Shown here in pieces: positions 41,214 to 50,239 of a DNA stretch of 64,000 nt. Numbering within the stretch: the stretch's first letter is position 1; every line of letters starts with the position of its first letter. A program made the position numbers and the translations under genes. Under the pieces are notes generated by a model. The model saw only the letters and a program-made list of their open reading frames with translations, did not search any database and was not told the DNA's origin. Source of the stretch: Flavihumibacter solisilvae (GTDB taxonomy: Bacteria > Bacteroidota > Bacteroidia > Chitinophagales > Chitinophagaceae); assembly GCF_000814475.1 (NCBI RefSeq), contig NZ_JSVC01000027.1, forward strand, positions 124,001 to 188,000. Direction: 5' to 3'.

Positions 41214-42449
41214 TTATTTCTCTCTTACCTGGACGGATATCCGACGATCAACTTTACGTTCTTCGTCGGATGCCGTTTCCGGAATTTTTGCAAACTGCGA
41301 TCCATATCCTTCAGCACCCGTCACCTGGCCGGAAGTACCACCGGAATTTTTGATGGCATTCATTACTGCTTCTGCCCTGTCCTGGCTCAGCTTCTGGTTG
41401 GCTGCAGCATCACCGGTCTTATCTGTATACCCGCCAATCTTGATCTTCAGTTTGGGATATGCTTTAAGGATGGCCACAAGATTTCCGACCTGCTTCTGGC
41501 TTTCACCGGTAAGTGTTGAGCTTCCAGTTTCAAAATTGATATTATCGAAATCAAACCACCTGTCTTTCCCTGCTGTGCAGGCCGCATCATTGAGGCAGGC
41601 GACAAGCTGGTCTTCGATTCCTCCGCGGTATGCATCCAGTTCGGTGCCGTCCGGAAGTTTCACCATCATCGAAGTTCTTGTTACTGCTGCTGCTGCAGGC
41701 TCCGTATGTGCTACCGTGTCATGTGTGACAGGAGCATGGCTAACCAGTTTATCATCGTCTTTATGTCCGCCGCAGCCCTTTACCAGGTATAAAAGCAACG
41801 CTATTGCAGCCACGCCAAGCAGGACTGGCGTCAGCCAGCGGCCTTCATTAACTTTAGTTTGCGTGGTCTCATGAACGGCGTGACGTGCTTCGTGTACGGT
41901 ACGTTCAGCACCAGTTACCACTCCGGGTACTACGCCAGACAGGTTGAGTCCCGGCGGCAGGGCATTCATAAATGCCGATTTCTGCCTCGCCAACATGCCG
42001 CTCAAATCTGATGCGTTGAGGTTATTTCCACTTGCATGCTTCCCGATTAATCCGAGTATGAGCGGAACAACGGATCCCACAAGAGTTGCAGCAGATGACC
42101 CCTTTACACCGGCAAATTGTGCAATGGCATTGGCGATGCCACCAACTTTATCACCCAGCACACTGCTCAGCAACCCGGGTGCGAAATCGGGGATCCCACC
42201 GCCACCAGCGCTGTACGCTGAGGCGAGGCTATTCAGGATGCCCGTGTTGTTGGCTTTGTTGGCAGCATCCAATACTGCCTGGGCACCACCTGACTCAGCT
42301 TTCAGAGTTATACCGAGAAGAGAAGCGGGAATCAACCCGTTCAATGCCTTACTAACGGAGGTTTCAGGTTCACCCATGTAAGAAGCGGCTCGGCTGAGAA
42401 TGTCGGGAGTAAGAAAACCCTTTACTGCATCCAGGATATTAAATGCCAT
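41214..42449 (-). CDS. DUF937-OmpA inner-membrane-anchored protein
   Basis: A 411-residue protein with no signal peptide. Residues 1-190 form an Ala/Gly/Leu-rich DUF937 domain (MAFNILDAVKGFLTPDILS at the start). One transmembrane helix follows in the middle (LTPVLLGVAAIALLLYLV, about 222-239). A periplasmic C-terminal OmpA domain (about 300-411) has the peptidoglycan-binding pattern GYTDKTGD and LSQDRAEAV. The topology would place DUF937 in the cytoplasm and the OmpA domain on the cell wall. The frame runs 44 codons further upstream to 42581, overlapping the trehalase gene. The ATG at 42449, the start of the DUF937 fold, is preferred. Confidence 0.88.
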   Translation of the reverse strand: MAFNILDAVKGFLTPDILSRAASYMGEPETSVSKALNGLIPASLLGITLKAESGGAQAVLDAANKANNTGILNSLASAYSAGGGGIPDFAPGLLSSVLGDKVGGIANAIAQFAGVKGSSAATLVGSVVPLILGLIGKHASGNNLNASDLSGMLARQKSAFMNALPPGLNLSGVVPGVVTGAERTVHEARHAVHETTQTKVNEGRWLTPVLLGVAAIALLLYLVKGCGGHKDDDKLVSHAPVTHDTVAHTEPAAAAVTRTSMMVKLPDGTELDAYRGGIEDQLVACLNDAACTAGKDRWFDFDNINFETGSSTLTGESQKQVGNLVAILKAYPKLKIKIGGYTDKTGDAAANQKLSQDRAEAVMNAIKNSGGTSGQVTGAEGYGSQFAKIPETASDEERKVDRRISVQVREK

Positions 42450-42526
42450 AACAACCAATTTTAAGTTAGAAAATATGGTGTGGATGGGGTCTGGAATGGG
42501 GTCTGGAATACTACAAGTTACAGCTA

Positions 42527-44116
42527 TTAATTCGTTTTTTTGAGCCATGCGGAAAGCGCCAGGTAAACGCCATTGGTCCACCCGAAACCATCCTGCGCCG
42601 CATACTCACCACCACCGGCGGGCTGGTTAAGGTCGGCTACATTGTATTTCTCCATCATTTTACCTGTTTCCTTAAACACTTTTTCATTCAATTGCAGCCA
42701 GCGGTTCGAAATTTCCTTTGCCAGGCCTATCTGGCCAGCGCGTGCGAGCCCGGCAATCGACATCCATTGCAATGGTGCCCAACCGTTAGGGTCATCCCAC
42801 TGCTCACCGGTATTATATACACTTGTGCTGATACCCCCGGGTTTCAACAGCTTCTCCTTAACCACTTCACCGGCCTGTTGTCCCAGCACGCTAAGGTATC
42901 CCTGCTTTTGCGGGAAGAAGCAGAATGGATACAGGCCGGCGGGAGTAACCGCATTTGTCACCTTACCTTTTTTGAAATTATAGTCGGTGTAAAATTTCAG
43001 GTTGCTGTTCCAGCAGTATTTGTCCACCGCTACCTGCCTTGCCGCGGCAAGTTTTTCATATTTTGCCGCACCTGAATCGTCGCCGGAGATCTGCTTCGCG
43101 CGGGCGATCACCACTTCCATATTATACATGAGGGCGTTCAGGTCAACCGGGATGATATCGGTCGTTTCAATTGTTGTAATGTTCTTTTTGTCGTCGAACC
43201 AACGGCTGCTGAAATCGATGCCGCTGGTTGCACCCGCACGCAGGTGCTGGTACATCTCCACCTTGTTGCGTTTCGAACGTCGTGCGGTTTCCACATCTTC
43301 ACGCCAGCTTTCCTGGCGCGGCACTGTGCTTTCATCCCAATACCTGTTCAGCAGGGTGCCATCTTTCATCCTGACTACGTACCGCACTTCCTGTCCCGGT
43401 TTCAGGTCAGCCCCGCCCTGCATCCAGTAACGATGTTCTTTCTCGAGCTGCGGCAGGTAAACTTTGTAAATGCTGTCCCCCTTCACTCCTGCAAGCAATT
43501 CAACCATCAGTGAGAAAAACGGCGGCTGCGACCGGCTGAGATAATAGGTACGGTTACCATTCGGAATGTGCCCGTAGGTATCGATCAGGTAAGCAAAGTT
43601 CTTTACCATATTCTCGATCATTTCATTCTCGCCGCTTTCCTTGAGCCCCAGCATCGTGAAATAGGAATCCCAGTAATAGATTTCCCGGAACCTTCCGCCG
43701 GGAACAATGTACGGGTAAGGCAAAGGCAAAAGAGACGAACCTTTTACTTCTTTGTCCGGCTCGCGCCTGAGCACCTTCCATAATCCCTTTAAGTGTGTAA
43801 TGATATCTTCATTCGGGTTGGTCTTATACTGGTCGGCAGGATTCTGCGGCACTTCGAAATTTTCCTGTACAAAAAGGTGAAGGGAGAACCTGATGGCGGG
43901 ATTCTTTTTGATAGCCAGGTAATCTTTTACGATCTCTGCCGGATCACGCTTAGGGATGCAGTCCACGAAGGTCTTACCATCAGGAAAGATCTTCGCTTCC
44001 TGGACATCTGTAAACAATTCGCCATAGATCTCATCAGGCGTCTGAACTGACTTTTTTTGTGCCATGACTGACAATGTACAGCACAGGAACAAGAAAGAAA
44101 ATATCGTGTTTCTCAT
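42527..44116 (-). CDS. treA: Periplasmic trehalase (GH37)
   Basis: A 529-residue glycoside hydrolase splitting trehalose into two glucoses. The signal peptide is about 1-19 (ending LSVMAQ). Both trehalase signatures are present: PGGRFREIYYWDSYF (139-153) and QWDDPNGWAPLQW (about 450). The catalytic Asp is expected in ATSGIDFSSRW and the Glu in GGGEYAAQDGFGW. The gene follows the GH65 gene by 39 nt on the same strand. The two probably form an operon for breaking down alpha-linked glucose disaccharides in the periplasm. Confidence 0.95.
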   Translation of the reverse strand: MRNTIFSFLFLCCTLSVMAQKKSVQTPDEIYGELFTDVQEAKIFPDGKTFVDCIPKRDPAEIVKDYLAIKKNPAIRFSLHLFVQENFEVPQNPADQYKTNPNEDIITHLKGLWKVLRREPDKEVKGSSLLPLPYPYIVPGGRFREIYYWDSYFTMLGLKESGENEMIENMVKNFAYLIDTYGHIPNGNRTYYLSRSQPPFFSLMVELLAGVKGDSIYKVYLPQLEKEHRYWMQGGADLKPGQEVRYVVRMKDGTLLNRYWDESTVPRQESWREDVETARRSKRNKVEMYQHLRAGATSGIDFSSRWFDDKKNITTIETTDIIPVDLNALMYNMEVVIARAKQISGDDSGAAKYEKLAAARQVAVDKYCWNSNLKFYTDYNFKKGKVTNAVTPAGLYPFCFFPQKQGYLSVLGQQAGEVVKEKLLKPGGISTSVYNTGEQWDDPNGWAPLQWMSIAGLARAGQIGLAKEISNRWLQLNEKVFKETGKMMEKYNVADLNQPAGGGEYAAQDGFGWTNGVYLALSAWLKKTN

Positions 44117-44155
44117 ACGCTGTTCAATTACTATTCAAGTTACGACTTTACCTTA

Positions 44156-46198
44156 TCACCTTTTTACTTCATAGGTTTTCTTCGCTGGTCCCACACCCGT
44201 TAACGTTAGTTTCTTCCATTGTGGCGGCAATACCGATTTAACCTGCACGATACCGTTGGATGTGATATCCAGTCCACCGAATCCCATCAGCACACTCTGC
44301 ACAACTCCACCTGCGCCGGTTGCGAAATACGGGTTCGTTCCGCCACGCGTTTCGGCAATTACCCTGAAAGGCGGATTCAGGTTTGGCAGGTAGGAATCCT
44401 TAAACCAGTGATAAGCCTTTTCCGCGTTACCAAGGCGCGCATACAATGTAGTGAACACGGCCTGTGTCATAGCCGGGGTACCTTCATGCGGAACACGCTT
44501 TTCATAATACTCGAGGTCCTTCCTGATCGCAGCGGGATCGGTGATCTCACGCAATGGGTATGCCAGCAGGTTCACATCGGCCTGTTTAATGCCTTCACCA
44601 TTATACGTGGCATGTTCACGGGTAACGCCATCCGGGAATTTCAGGATGGGAATATTATCCGCAACATGCATCCAATCGGGCGAAGCGGGTATGCCCAGCA
44701 GCTTCGCTGCTTCAGTCGCGAATTTCAGGTTGGCCTTTGCAGCTGCATTTGTGAAGGCGTTGTTGTTTACATTCTCTGCCCACTCATCGGCGGCGACAAC
44801 ATTGTTAATATCATATTTACCCGGTGCGTTCCTTTCCACCCTGCTGCACCAGAAGTCCGCGGTTTCGGAAAGTATCGGCCAGCCCTTTTCGCGCAGCCAT
44901 TGCTTGTCCTGGCTCACACAGTAATAGTTCCACGCAGCGATGCCGACACATGCGGTAATATGATGTTCGAAGGGTCCGCTCAGCGCCCATACCGGTGTTT
45001 CTTCCACACCTGACTCGGCACTTTCCCAGGGGAACATGGCACCCTTGAATCCCTTTGAAAAGGCATTGCGTTTTGCCGCTTCCAGCCTTTTGAACCGGTA
45101 CTCCACCATGCTCTTTGCAATGGCGGGTTGCAGCACCAATAGCGAAGGGTACATCCACAGTTCGGTGTCCCAGAACACGTGACCGTTATATCCCAGTCCA
45201 CTCAGGCCCATGGGCGACGGCGACAAGGCAGTGCCTTCGCGGGTAAAGGAATAGAGGTGATAGATCATGCTGTGAATATCCTGTTGCGCCTGCAGATCGC
45301 CATCGATGAGAATATCGCTTTTCCAGAGTTCCTCCCACGCTTTCTTATGAAAATTCAGCAGCCTGTCGCGGCCTTCGAGCCTCGCATAAATGGTAAGCCG
45401 CTCTGCTTCGTTAAGCGGATCATCATGATGTGCAGAAGTAATGGAAGAGCCCGCTATCGAAAAACGGTACGACTGACCCGCCTTAAGTTTTTTCGAAAAC
45501 TTCAGCAGGTGCATGTTATTGTCCCACATTTCATGGATCACGCGTGGCTCTTCGCCGTGATGTTCTTCAAACAAAAAGGTATTCGAAGCACAGAGCTGCA
45601 GCTTGCCGGTCGGGCTCTTTGCCGATGAGGTAAGCAGGCTGAGTACTACGTGCGGGCGATCAATCTCGTTGTAGTAATTCTGTACGTCGCGGAGCGCGTC
45701 AGGTGCTTCCATCACGCTGGCGGGAGTTATGAGGATATCCTTCTTTGCCGTGATACTAACGTCCATCAATACCGTATAAGGCAGATGACGGAGTGAATAA
45801 TACGTATAAGAAACAGTAGCTTTATCGGTGTAATCGAATTCAGCAGTGAAAGATGCTTCCTTCATGTTCAGCGACTGTTTGAAGCCGGTAGCCTGCTTTG
45901 CATCGAGCCTTTTCCCGTCAATGTCGAGGGTCATGTTCAGCAGGTTGAAGCTGCGGAGGAAATTGCTCACCCGGCCGCGGCCGTACTGGTCATAGGCGCC
46001 GGCAAGCACCACGTCTTTCACCTTGAAAGGCTCTGCAGATGATACGATCCCGATCATGCCGTTTGCAACAGTTACGCCGTAATATTCCGAAGTGTTTATA
46101 CTGTTCACCTGGATCTTCCATGGATCGGGCGACTGGCTGAAGCCGATGGAAACATAGAGAAGTTGGATTGCCAGCAGGGAAAGGAATTGTTTAATCAT
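44156..46198 (-). CDS. Secreted GH65 alpha-glucoside hydrolase (kojibiose-hydrolase-like)
   Basis: A 680-residue (alpha/alpha)6-barrel enzyme with a signal peptide (about 1-21, YVSIGFSQ). GH65 hallmarks are GYNGHVFWDTELWMYPSLL and ADEWAENVNNNAFTN. Counting back from the C-terminus puts the general-acid Glu at 472. GH65 members that hydrolyse rather than phosphorolyse use a second carboxylate as base; the Glu of VIAETRGGTNPYF is at 616. As I recall, these positions match a characterised Flavobacterium kojibiose hydrolase (alpha-1,2-glucosidase). Hydrolysis rather than phosphorolysis is therefore favoured; trehalose is another possible substrate given the trehalase next door. Confidence 0.9.
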   Translation of the reverse strand: MIKQFLSLLAIQLLYVSIGFSQSPDPWKIQVNSINTSEYYGVTVANGMIGIVSSAEPFKVKDVVLAGAYDQYGRGRVSNFLRSFNLLNMTLDIDGKRLDAKQATGFKQSLNMKEASFTAEFDYTDKATVSYTYYSLRHLPYTVLMDVSITAKKDILITPASVMEAPDALRDVQNYYNEIDRPHVVLSLLTSSAKSPTGKLQLCASNTFLFEEHHGEEPRVIHEMWDNNMHLLKFSKKLKAGQSYRFSIAGSSITSAHHDDPLNEAERLTIYARLEGRDRLLNFHKKAWEELWKSDILIDGDLQAQQDIHSMIYHLYSFTREGTALSPSPMGLSGLGYNGHVFWDTELWMYPSLLVLQPAIAKSMVEYRFKRLEAAKRNAFSKGFKGAMFPWESAESGVEETPVWALSGPFEHHITACVGIAAWNYYCVSQDKQWLREKGWPILSETADFWCSRVERNAPGKYDINNVVAADEWAENVNNNAFTNAAAKANLKFATEAAKLLGIPASPDWMHVADNIPILKFPDGVTREHATYNGEGIKQADVNLLAYPLREITDPAAIRKDLEYYEKRVPHEGTPAMTQAVFTTLYARLGNAEKAYHWFKDSYLPNLNPPFRVIAETRGGTNPYFATGAGGVVQSVLMGFGGLDITSNGIVQVKSVLPPQWKKLTLTGVGPAKKTYEVKR

Positions 46199-46289
46199 AT
46201 GGCTTTTTTTAACCGTTGAGGATTCTCAAAGTGCTTATATTCCGGATAGGTTAATAAATTTACCAAGTGATCACAAGAATTTAAGATTT

Positions 46290-47207
46290 ATGTTAAGGCG
46301 CAGAAAGTTTTTATCCGTTCTCATGTTGGGCATGCTGAGCCTTTTATTGCTCGTATCTGTTTCTGTACCACTAACGTTCACGACCAGGGCATTTGTTCCG
46401 TTTACACTGAACAAGACCATGGAGCAACTGGAACAGCCGCAGCAGATCAGTAAATGGTTCCTGCCCGCTACCGACGGCATACCACAAACCGAACACATGG
46501 TTTCGGTTGTTGATGCCATGCCGGGATACCTCACTTTTTCCCTTGTATATGATGGAACAAAAAAACAATTCCCTGTTGTTGTTTCGCGCGATCCTTCAAA
46601 CAGTAAAAACTGTATAGTTTCCCTGCCGGTTGTGAACACGCTCTGGAAAGAGTTTATAGATCCGGATCCGCATGATGACATCATGGGCAACAGCATCCGG
46701 AATCTTGAAAGGTTTACGAACAGTACACGCCTGTATTACGGCTACCCAATTGCCCGCACAACTATTTCCGACAGCAGCAGTTTATATATCACTACCTCCA
46801 CTGACACTACGAAATCTTCCATCCAGGCGGGCATCCTGCTTGATTCCCTTATCCAGTATGCCGGGCTGAAAAAGATCAGGTACTTCGGCAAGCGGATCCT
46901 TTACAGCCGCCATTATAACACCGATAGTGTGCAGGTTTTTGCAAGCATACTGGTGAACAGTACAGCAGAACCGAAACCATCTGCAGGCATCATCAAGAAG
47001 CCCGTCACTGCCGGCAAGGATATGCTGGTCGCTGAATATTCAGGTCCATACCGGAACGTTCCCGCAGTTTACAAGGCGCTGGAGCAATACAAGAAAGACT
47101 ATTCGCTGGTCGGCGCCTCCGTTCCTTACGAGGAGTATCATTCGCCCGGCTACGGGTTCCAGCCAGACGACTCCGTGCAGCTTAAGGTATGCTTTCCCGT
47201 TTTCTGA
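46290..47207 (+). CDS. Membrane-anchored SRPBCC/GyrI-like protein, first paralogue
   Basis: A 305-residue protein with an N-terminal signal anchor (about 7-27, LSVLMLGMLSLLLLVSVSV). The region after it (FTLNKTMEQLEQPQQISKWF) resembles the start of an SRPBCC ligand-binding fold. The C-terminal 75 residues (MLVAEYSGPYRNVPAVYKAL, then EEYHSPGYGF) match a GyrI-like/AraC effector-binding domain. The whole would lie outside the cytoplasm, which is unusual for this domain. A paralogue with the same layout is at 49346-50239, with a T9SS cargo gene between them. Function unknown; small-molecule binding in the periplasm is inference. Confidence 0.75.
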   Translation: MLRRRKFLSVLMLGMLSLLLLVSVSVPLTFTTRAFVPFTLNKTMEQLEQPQQISKWFLPATDGIPQTEHMVSVVDAMPGYLTFSLVYDGTKKQFPVVVSRDPSNSKNCIVSLPVVNTLWKEFIDPDPHDDIMGNSIRNLERFTNSTRLYYGYPIARTTISDSSSLYITTSTDTTKSSIQAGILLDSLIQYAGLKKIRYFGKRILYSRHYNTDSVQVFASILVNSTAEPKPSAGIIKKPVTAGKDMLVAEYSGPYRNVPAVYKALEQYKKDYSLVGASVPYEEYHSPGYGFQPDDSVQLKVCFPVF

Positions 47208-47248
47208 AGTTTGAGTAAATTACATGACTACAAAACTGGCTGCAGGTC

Positions 47249-49324
47249 ATGCATTGGCGCGTTTTCACCATGTTTATTTTACTCTTCTGCCTTCATGAAA
47301 AGGTGACGTTCGGCCAATTCTGCCTGCCCGATGTGTATGCGCGGGAATTCGAAGGTGATCTTGCGGCATATTATAACAACTCCATCAGGCACAACTCCGA
47401 ATTAATTGTGGTGGGTCATACGCTCCAGCACCGCGACCTCTGGAGTGACCCCATGATCACGAAATATTCTTCAAGGGGGCAGGTACTATGGGCCAAACGC
47501 TACAATATCGCCGGCTACAATAACGGTTATTTTTATGCAGTAGCGCCTACGCCTGACAGTGGCCTTCTCGTCTCCGGCTTCTTCAGTATGCTCCGGAAGC
47601 GCCAGAACGATGGTGTTGTCGAATTACTCTATTCAGCGGCAATGTTGTGGAAACTGGACAAATACGGAAATATGGTTAACGGGAAGATCATGACTGCATT
47701 TGCCTCCTACTTCGTTTCCATCAACAGCCTGCTTGCTTTGAGAGAAGGCGGCTACCTCGCTGCGGGTACCGTAAATGGAAGAGGATATGCCCGTAACCTG
47801 CTGTTCAAACTGGATGACGCCCTGAACGTAGTGTGGGCAAACGAGTTCTATGATGAACACAGGACTTTTGCTTCCATAAAAATGTTCCAGCGAAAAAACG
47901 GGGAAGTGCTGATAGCAGGCAGCTCCATGGAGGATACGGAAGATCATTCGATGATCGCAAAAACAGGTTATTACTTGTTTAACGTGCGACCAGAAGGCGG
48001 GAGCCTTGCCTGGAGCAGGGCTTATCACTTTAATTCGGCACCGGTGAGCCGGCCTTCCTCATTACAAAACGTGCCCTTCATTGTGGAACATGATAACGGA
48101 AATATTTCACTGTTCAGCAGCTATTCAGACAGTACTGTATTTGTCCTGCTGCCGAATGTAAGAAGTGCACTGCATCTTGAAGTCAATGAATTTGGGGTGA
48201 TCCGGCAGGCCACGGGAATAACCCACGAACAACCTGGCTGCAGGCTCATCGATGCACAATATGAACCGGAACAAAACAGGTTCATCCTGTTCACGGAAGA
48301 TGGCGAATACAGTCGCCTCAGCGCTTACCGGTCGGGCGGGAATTCCGACTGGAGCCGTACCATGAGCAGGATAAACGGAAATTTAATGGGCTCTGCCTTA
48401 TATCGCGACCGCTCTGGTTATCTGCTTTTTTTTAGTGGCAGGACACAGGTGGCCAACTCCGGTATCATCAAGACAGAAGCGGAAGGTGTGGCACCCTGCA
48501 TGGAAACGCCTTCGCAGTTACTGACCAGGGATGTTACACCAGAATTCAGGCAGGAGAATATAGCGCCGCGATATACACCCGCGCAACGCAATCTTTTTGA
48601 AGACCTGCTTACCGGGCCGAACAAACCTGATTATCCCTGGAAGGCGAACACAGTTTGTGAAACAAATTGCTGTGTCAACATTCCATCAGACACCAGCAGG
48701 ATCCAATTGTGCAACCAACCCTCCTACCAGCTCCCTGATTTTAAACAGGTGAGCCAGTCCGGGCTTTACTATACAAATCATACAACAGCTTTCGGCTGCG
48801 ACAGCATTGCCTTTTATGATATTACCTTTTCGACCGTACCACAGGTGAACCTGGGTGCTGATACCTGTTTCAACAAAACCGACAGCCTGGTAATTTCCGG
48901 ACCGGAAGGTTATGATACCTATACCTGGAATAACAGCAGCTCGCAGGCTTCATCCATCAAGATCACAGAACCCGGTACATATACACTTGAATTGGAAAAC
49001 CATTGCGGAACAGGTAAGGATTCGATAGTCATCTACAAAGACTGCGCTTTCGAGATCCTGATGCCCAACGCGTTTACGCCAAATGGCGACGGCATTAACG
49101 AACAGTTCCGGATCCCCAAAAATAACCAGAACAGGCTTATCCGTTTCTCCATTTTCAACCGGTTCGGGCAGCTGGTCTTCGAAACCAGCGACATAAAAAA
49201 AGGCTGGGATGGCAACTGGAATAACAGCCCGCAGCCATCAGGAACATTCGTGTACCGGCTCGAAATGTTATCACTCGACGGCCGCAGTTTCACCCAAAAA
49301 GGAACAATTGCCCTGATTAGGTAA
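47249..49324 (+). CDS. Secreted protein with type B T9SS (gliding-associated) C-terminal domain
   Basis: A 691-residue exported protein. The signal peptide is at the N-terminus (about 1-22, LLFCLHEKVTFGQ). The main part (about 30-480) contains WD/kelch-like repeated segments (TPDSGLLVSGFF, LREGGYLAAGTV, RKNGEVLIAGSS) suggesting a beta-propeller. A cysteine-bearing linker leads to a C-terminal sorting domain (about 600-691) with the hallmark PNAFTPNGDGINEQFRI and RFSIFNRFGQLVF. Such type B domains direct export by the type IX system and surface attachment or release. It sits between two paralogous membrane proteins on the same strand, probably one operon (41 and 21 nt gaps). Confidence 0.92.
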   Translation: MHWRVFTMFILLFCLHEKVTFGQFCLPDVYAREFEGDLAAYYNNSIRHNSELIVVGHTLQHRDLWSDPMITKYSSRGQVLWAKRYNIAGYNNGYFYAVAPTPDSGLLVSGFFSMLRKRQNDGVVELLYSAAMLWKLDKYGNMVNGKIMTAFASYFVSINSLLALREGGYLAAGTVNGRGYARNLLFKLDDALNVVWANEFYDEHRTFASIKMFQRKNGEVLIAGSSMEDTEDHSMIAKTGYYLFNVRPEGGSLAWSRAYHFNSAPVSRPSSLQNVPFIVEHDNGNISLFSSYSDSTVFVLLPNVRSALHLEVNEFGVIRQATGITHEQPGCRLIDAQYEPEQNRFILFTEDGEYSRLSAYRSGGNSDWSRTMSRINGNLMGSALYRDRSGYLLFFSGRTQVANSGIIKTEAEGVAPCMETPSQLLTRDVTPEFRQENIAPRYTPAQRNLFEDLLTGPNKPDYPWKANTVCETNCCVNIPSDTSRIQLCNQPSYQLPDFKQVSQSGLYYTNHTTAFGCDSIAFYDITFSTVPQVNLGADTCFNKTDSLVISGPEGYDTYTWNNSSSQASSIKITEPGTYTLELENHCGTGKDSIVIYKDCAFEILMPNAFTPNGDGINEQFRIPKNNQNRLIRFSIFNRFGQLVFETSDIKKGWDGNWNNSPQPSGTFVYRLEMLSLDGRSFTQKGTIALIR

Positions 49325-49345
49325 AATGCAATAAATTTATTGCCT

Positions 49346-50239
49346 ATGAAACGAACTATTGTCTTTTCCGTGGCAGTTTTCATTCTCGCTTTCCTCGTTA
49401 TTTCCTACATACCGGTAACTATCAGCCATGCTGTAAAGGTGTCGTACCCGATGGACAAGACAATGGAACAATTCCTTAGCTCGAAGTCACTTGCAAAATG
49501 GTATAACGAAGACAGTACGCAATACAAACTGAAAGTGACACCCATCAATCCCGCCACGCTTAATGTGTATGCAACTGACGCCAATGACCGGAAAAGGCAT
49601 ATCGTTATCACGATGACGCCCGACGCATCAAACCCACTGACTACTATTGTTACGATGAAAATGAAGGGGCACATCACTGAAAAACTGTTCCCCGGACGGC
49701 CACCAAAAAATAACCTGAGCCAATTGCTTAACAAGCTACAGGCATATATGGAAGATTCGGAGCGGATGTACGGATTCAGGATCCGGAAAACACTTGTCAG
49801 TGATACGACATTTATCTTCATGACCCGCACAGTTCCGACCACATCCAAACAGGAAGAAACAAAGAAGATCTTTAATGACCTGATTTCTTTTGCTGCAGCC
49901 AACAACATTACTTACAATGGCGTCCGGATCTTTCATACCGAAAGAATCAACAGGGAAACCATCCAGCTTTTTGCCAGTATCGGGGTCAGCAGCTATGTGC
50001 CTGATCATCCTTCAGACAGCATCCTGGTGAAGCATATGCCATATAAGAAGAACCTTCTTGAAGCTGAGTTCGAGGGTAAGTATGGAGATGCCGACAGTGT
50101 TTACCAGGCTCTCGATGCGTACAAAACTGATCGCAATCTCATCAATATGGCAATCCCTTATCAAAAATTTATTACGCCTGGTTACGGGTTCTCCGACACG
50201 CAGCGGGTACGCATCAACGTATACTACCCGTACTATTGA
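49346..50239 (+). CDS. Membrane-anchored SRPBCC/GyrI-like protein, second paralogue
   Basis: A 297-residue paralogue of 46290-47207. The signal anchor is about 4-23 (TIVFSVAVFILAFLVISYIP). The SRPBCC-like start MDKTMEQFLSSKSLAKWY matches the first copy (LNKTMEQLEQ..ISKWF). The GyrI-like end LLEAEFEGKYGDADSVYQAL and FITPGYGFSD match as well. The frame opens at a TTG (49340), but the ATG at 49346 begins the basic n-region. Its last 26 bp overlap, tail to tail, the end of the FG-GAP lipoprotein gene on the other strand. Function unknown. Confidence 0.75.
   Translation: MKRTIVFSVAVFILAFLVISYIPVTISHAVKVSYPMDKTMEQFLSSKSLAKWYNEDSTQYKLKVTPINPATLNVYATDANDRKRHIVITMTPDASNPLTTIVTMKMKGHITEKLFPGRPPKNNLSQLLNKLQAYMEDSERMYGFRIRKTLVSDTTFIFMTRTVPTTSKQEETKKIFNDLISFAAANNITYNGVRIFHTERINRETIQLFASIGVSSYVPDHPSDSILVKHMPYKKNLLEAEFEGKYGDADSVYQALDAYKTDRNLINMAIPYQKFITPGYGFSDTQRVRINVYYPYY

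Noticed and set aside
42450-42581. 44-residue N-terminal extension of the DUF937-OmpA protein
   Set aside because: It overlaps the trehalase gene and contains a low-complexity DNA duplication (GGGTCTGGAAT twice near 42490). The DUF937 fold begins at the inner ATG.
44219-45013. 264-codon plus-strand ORF opposite the GH65 gene
   Set aside because: It is antisense to the conserved catalytic region and carries no motif.
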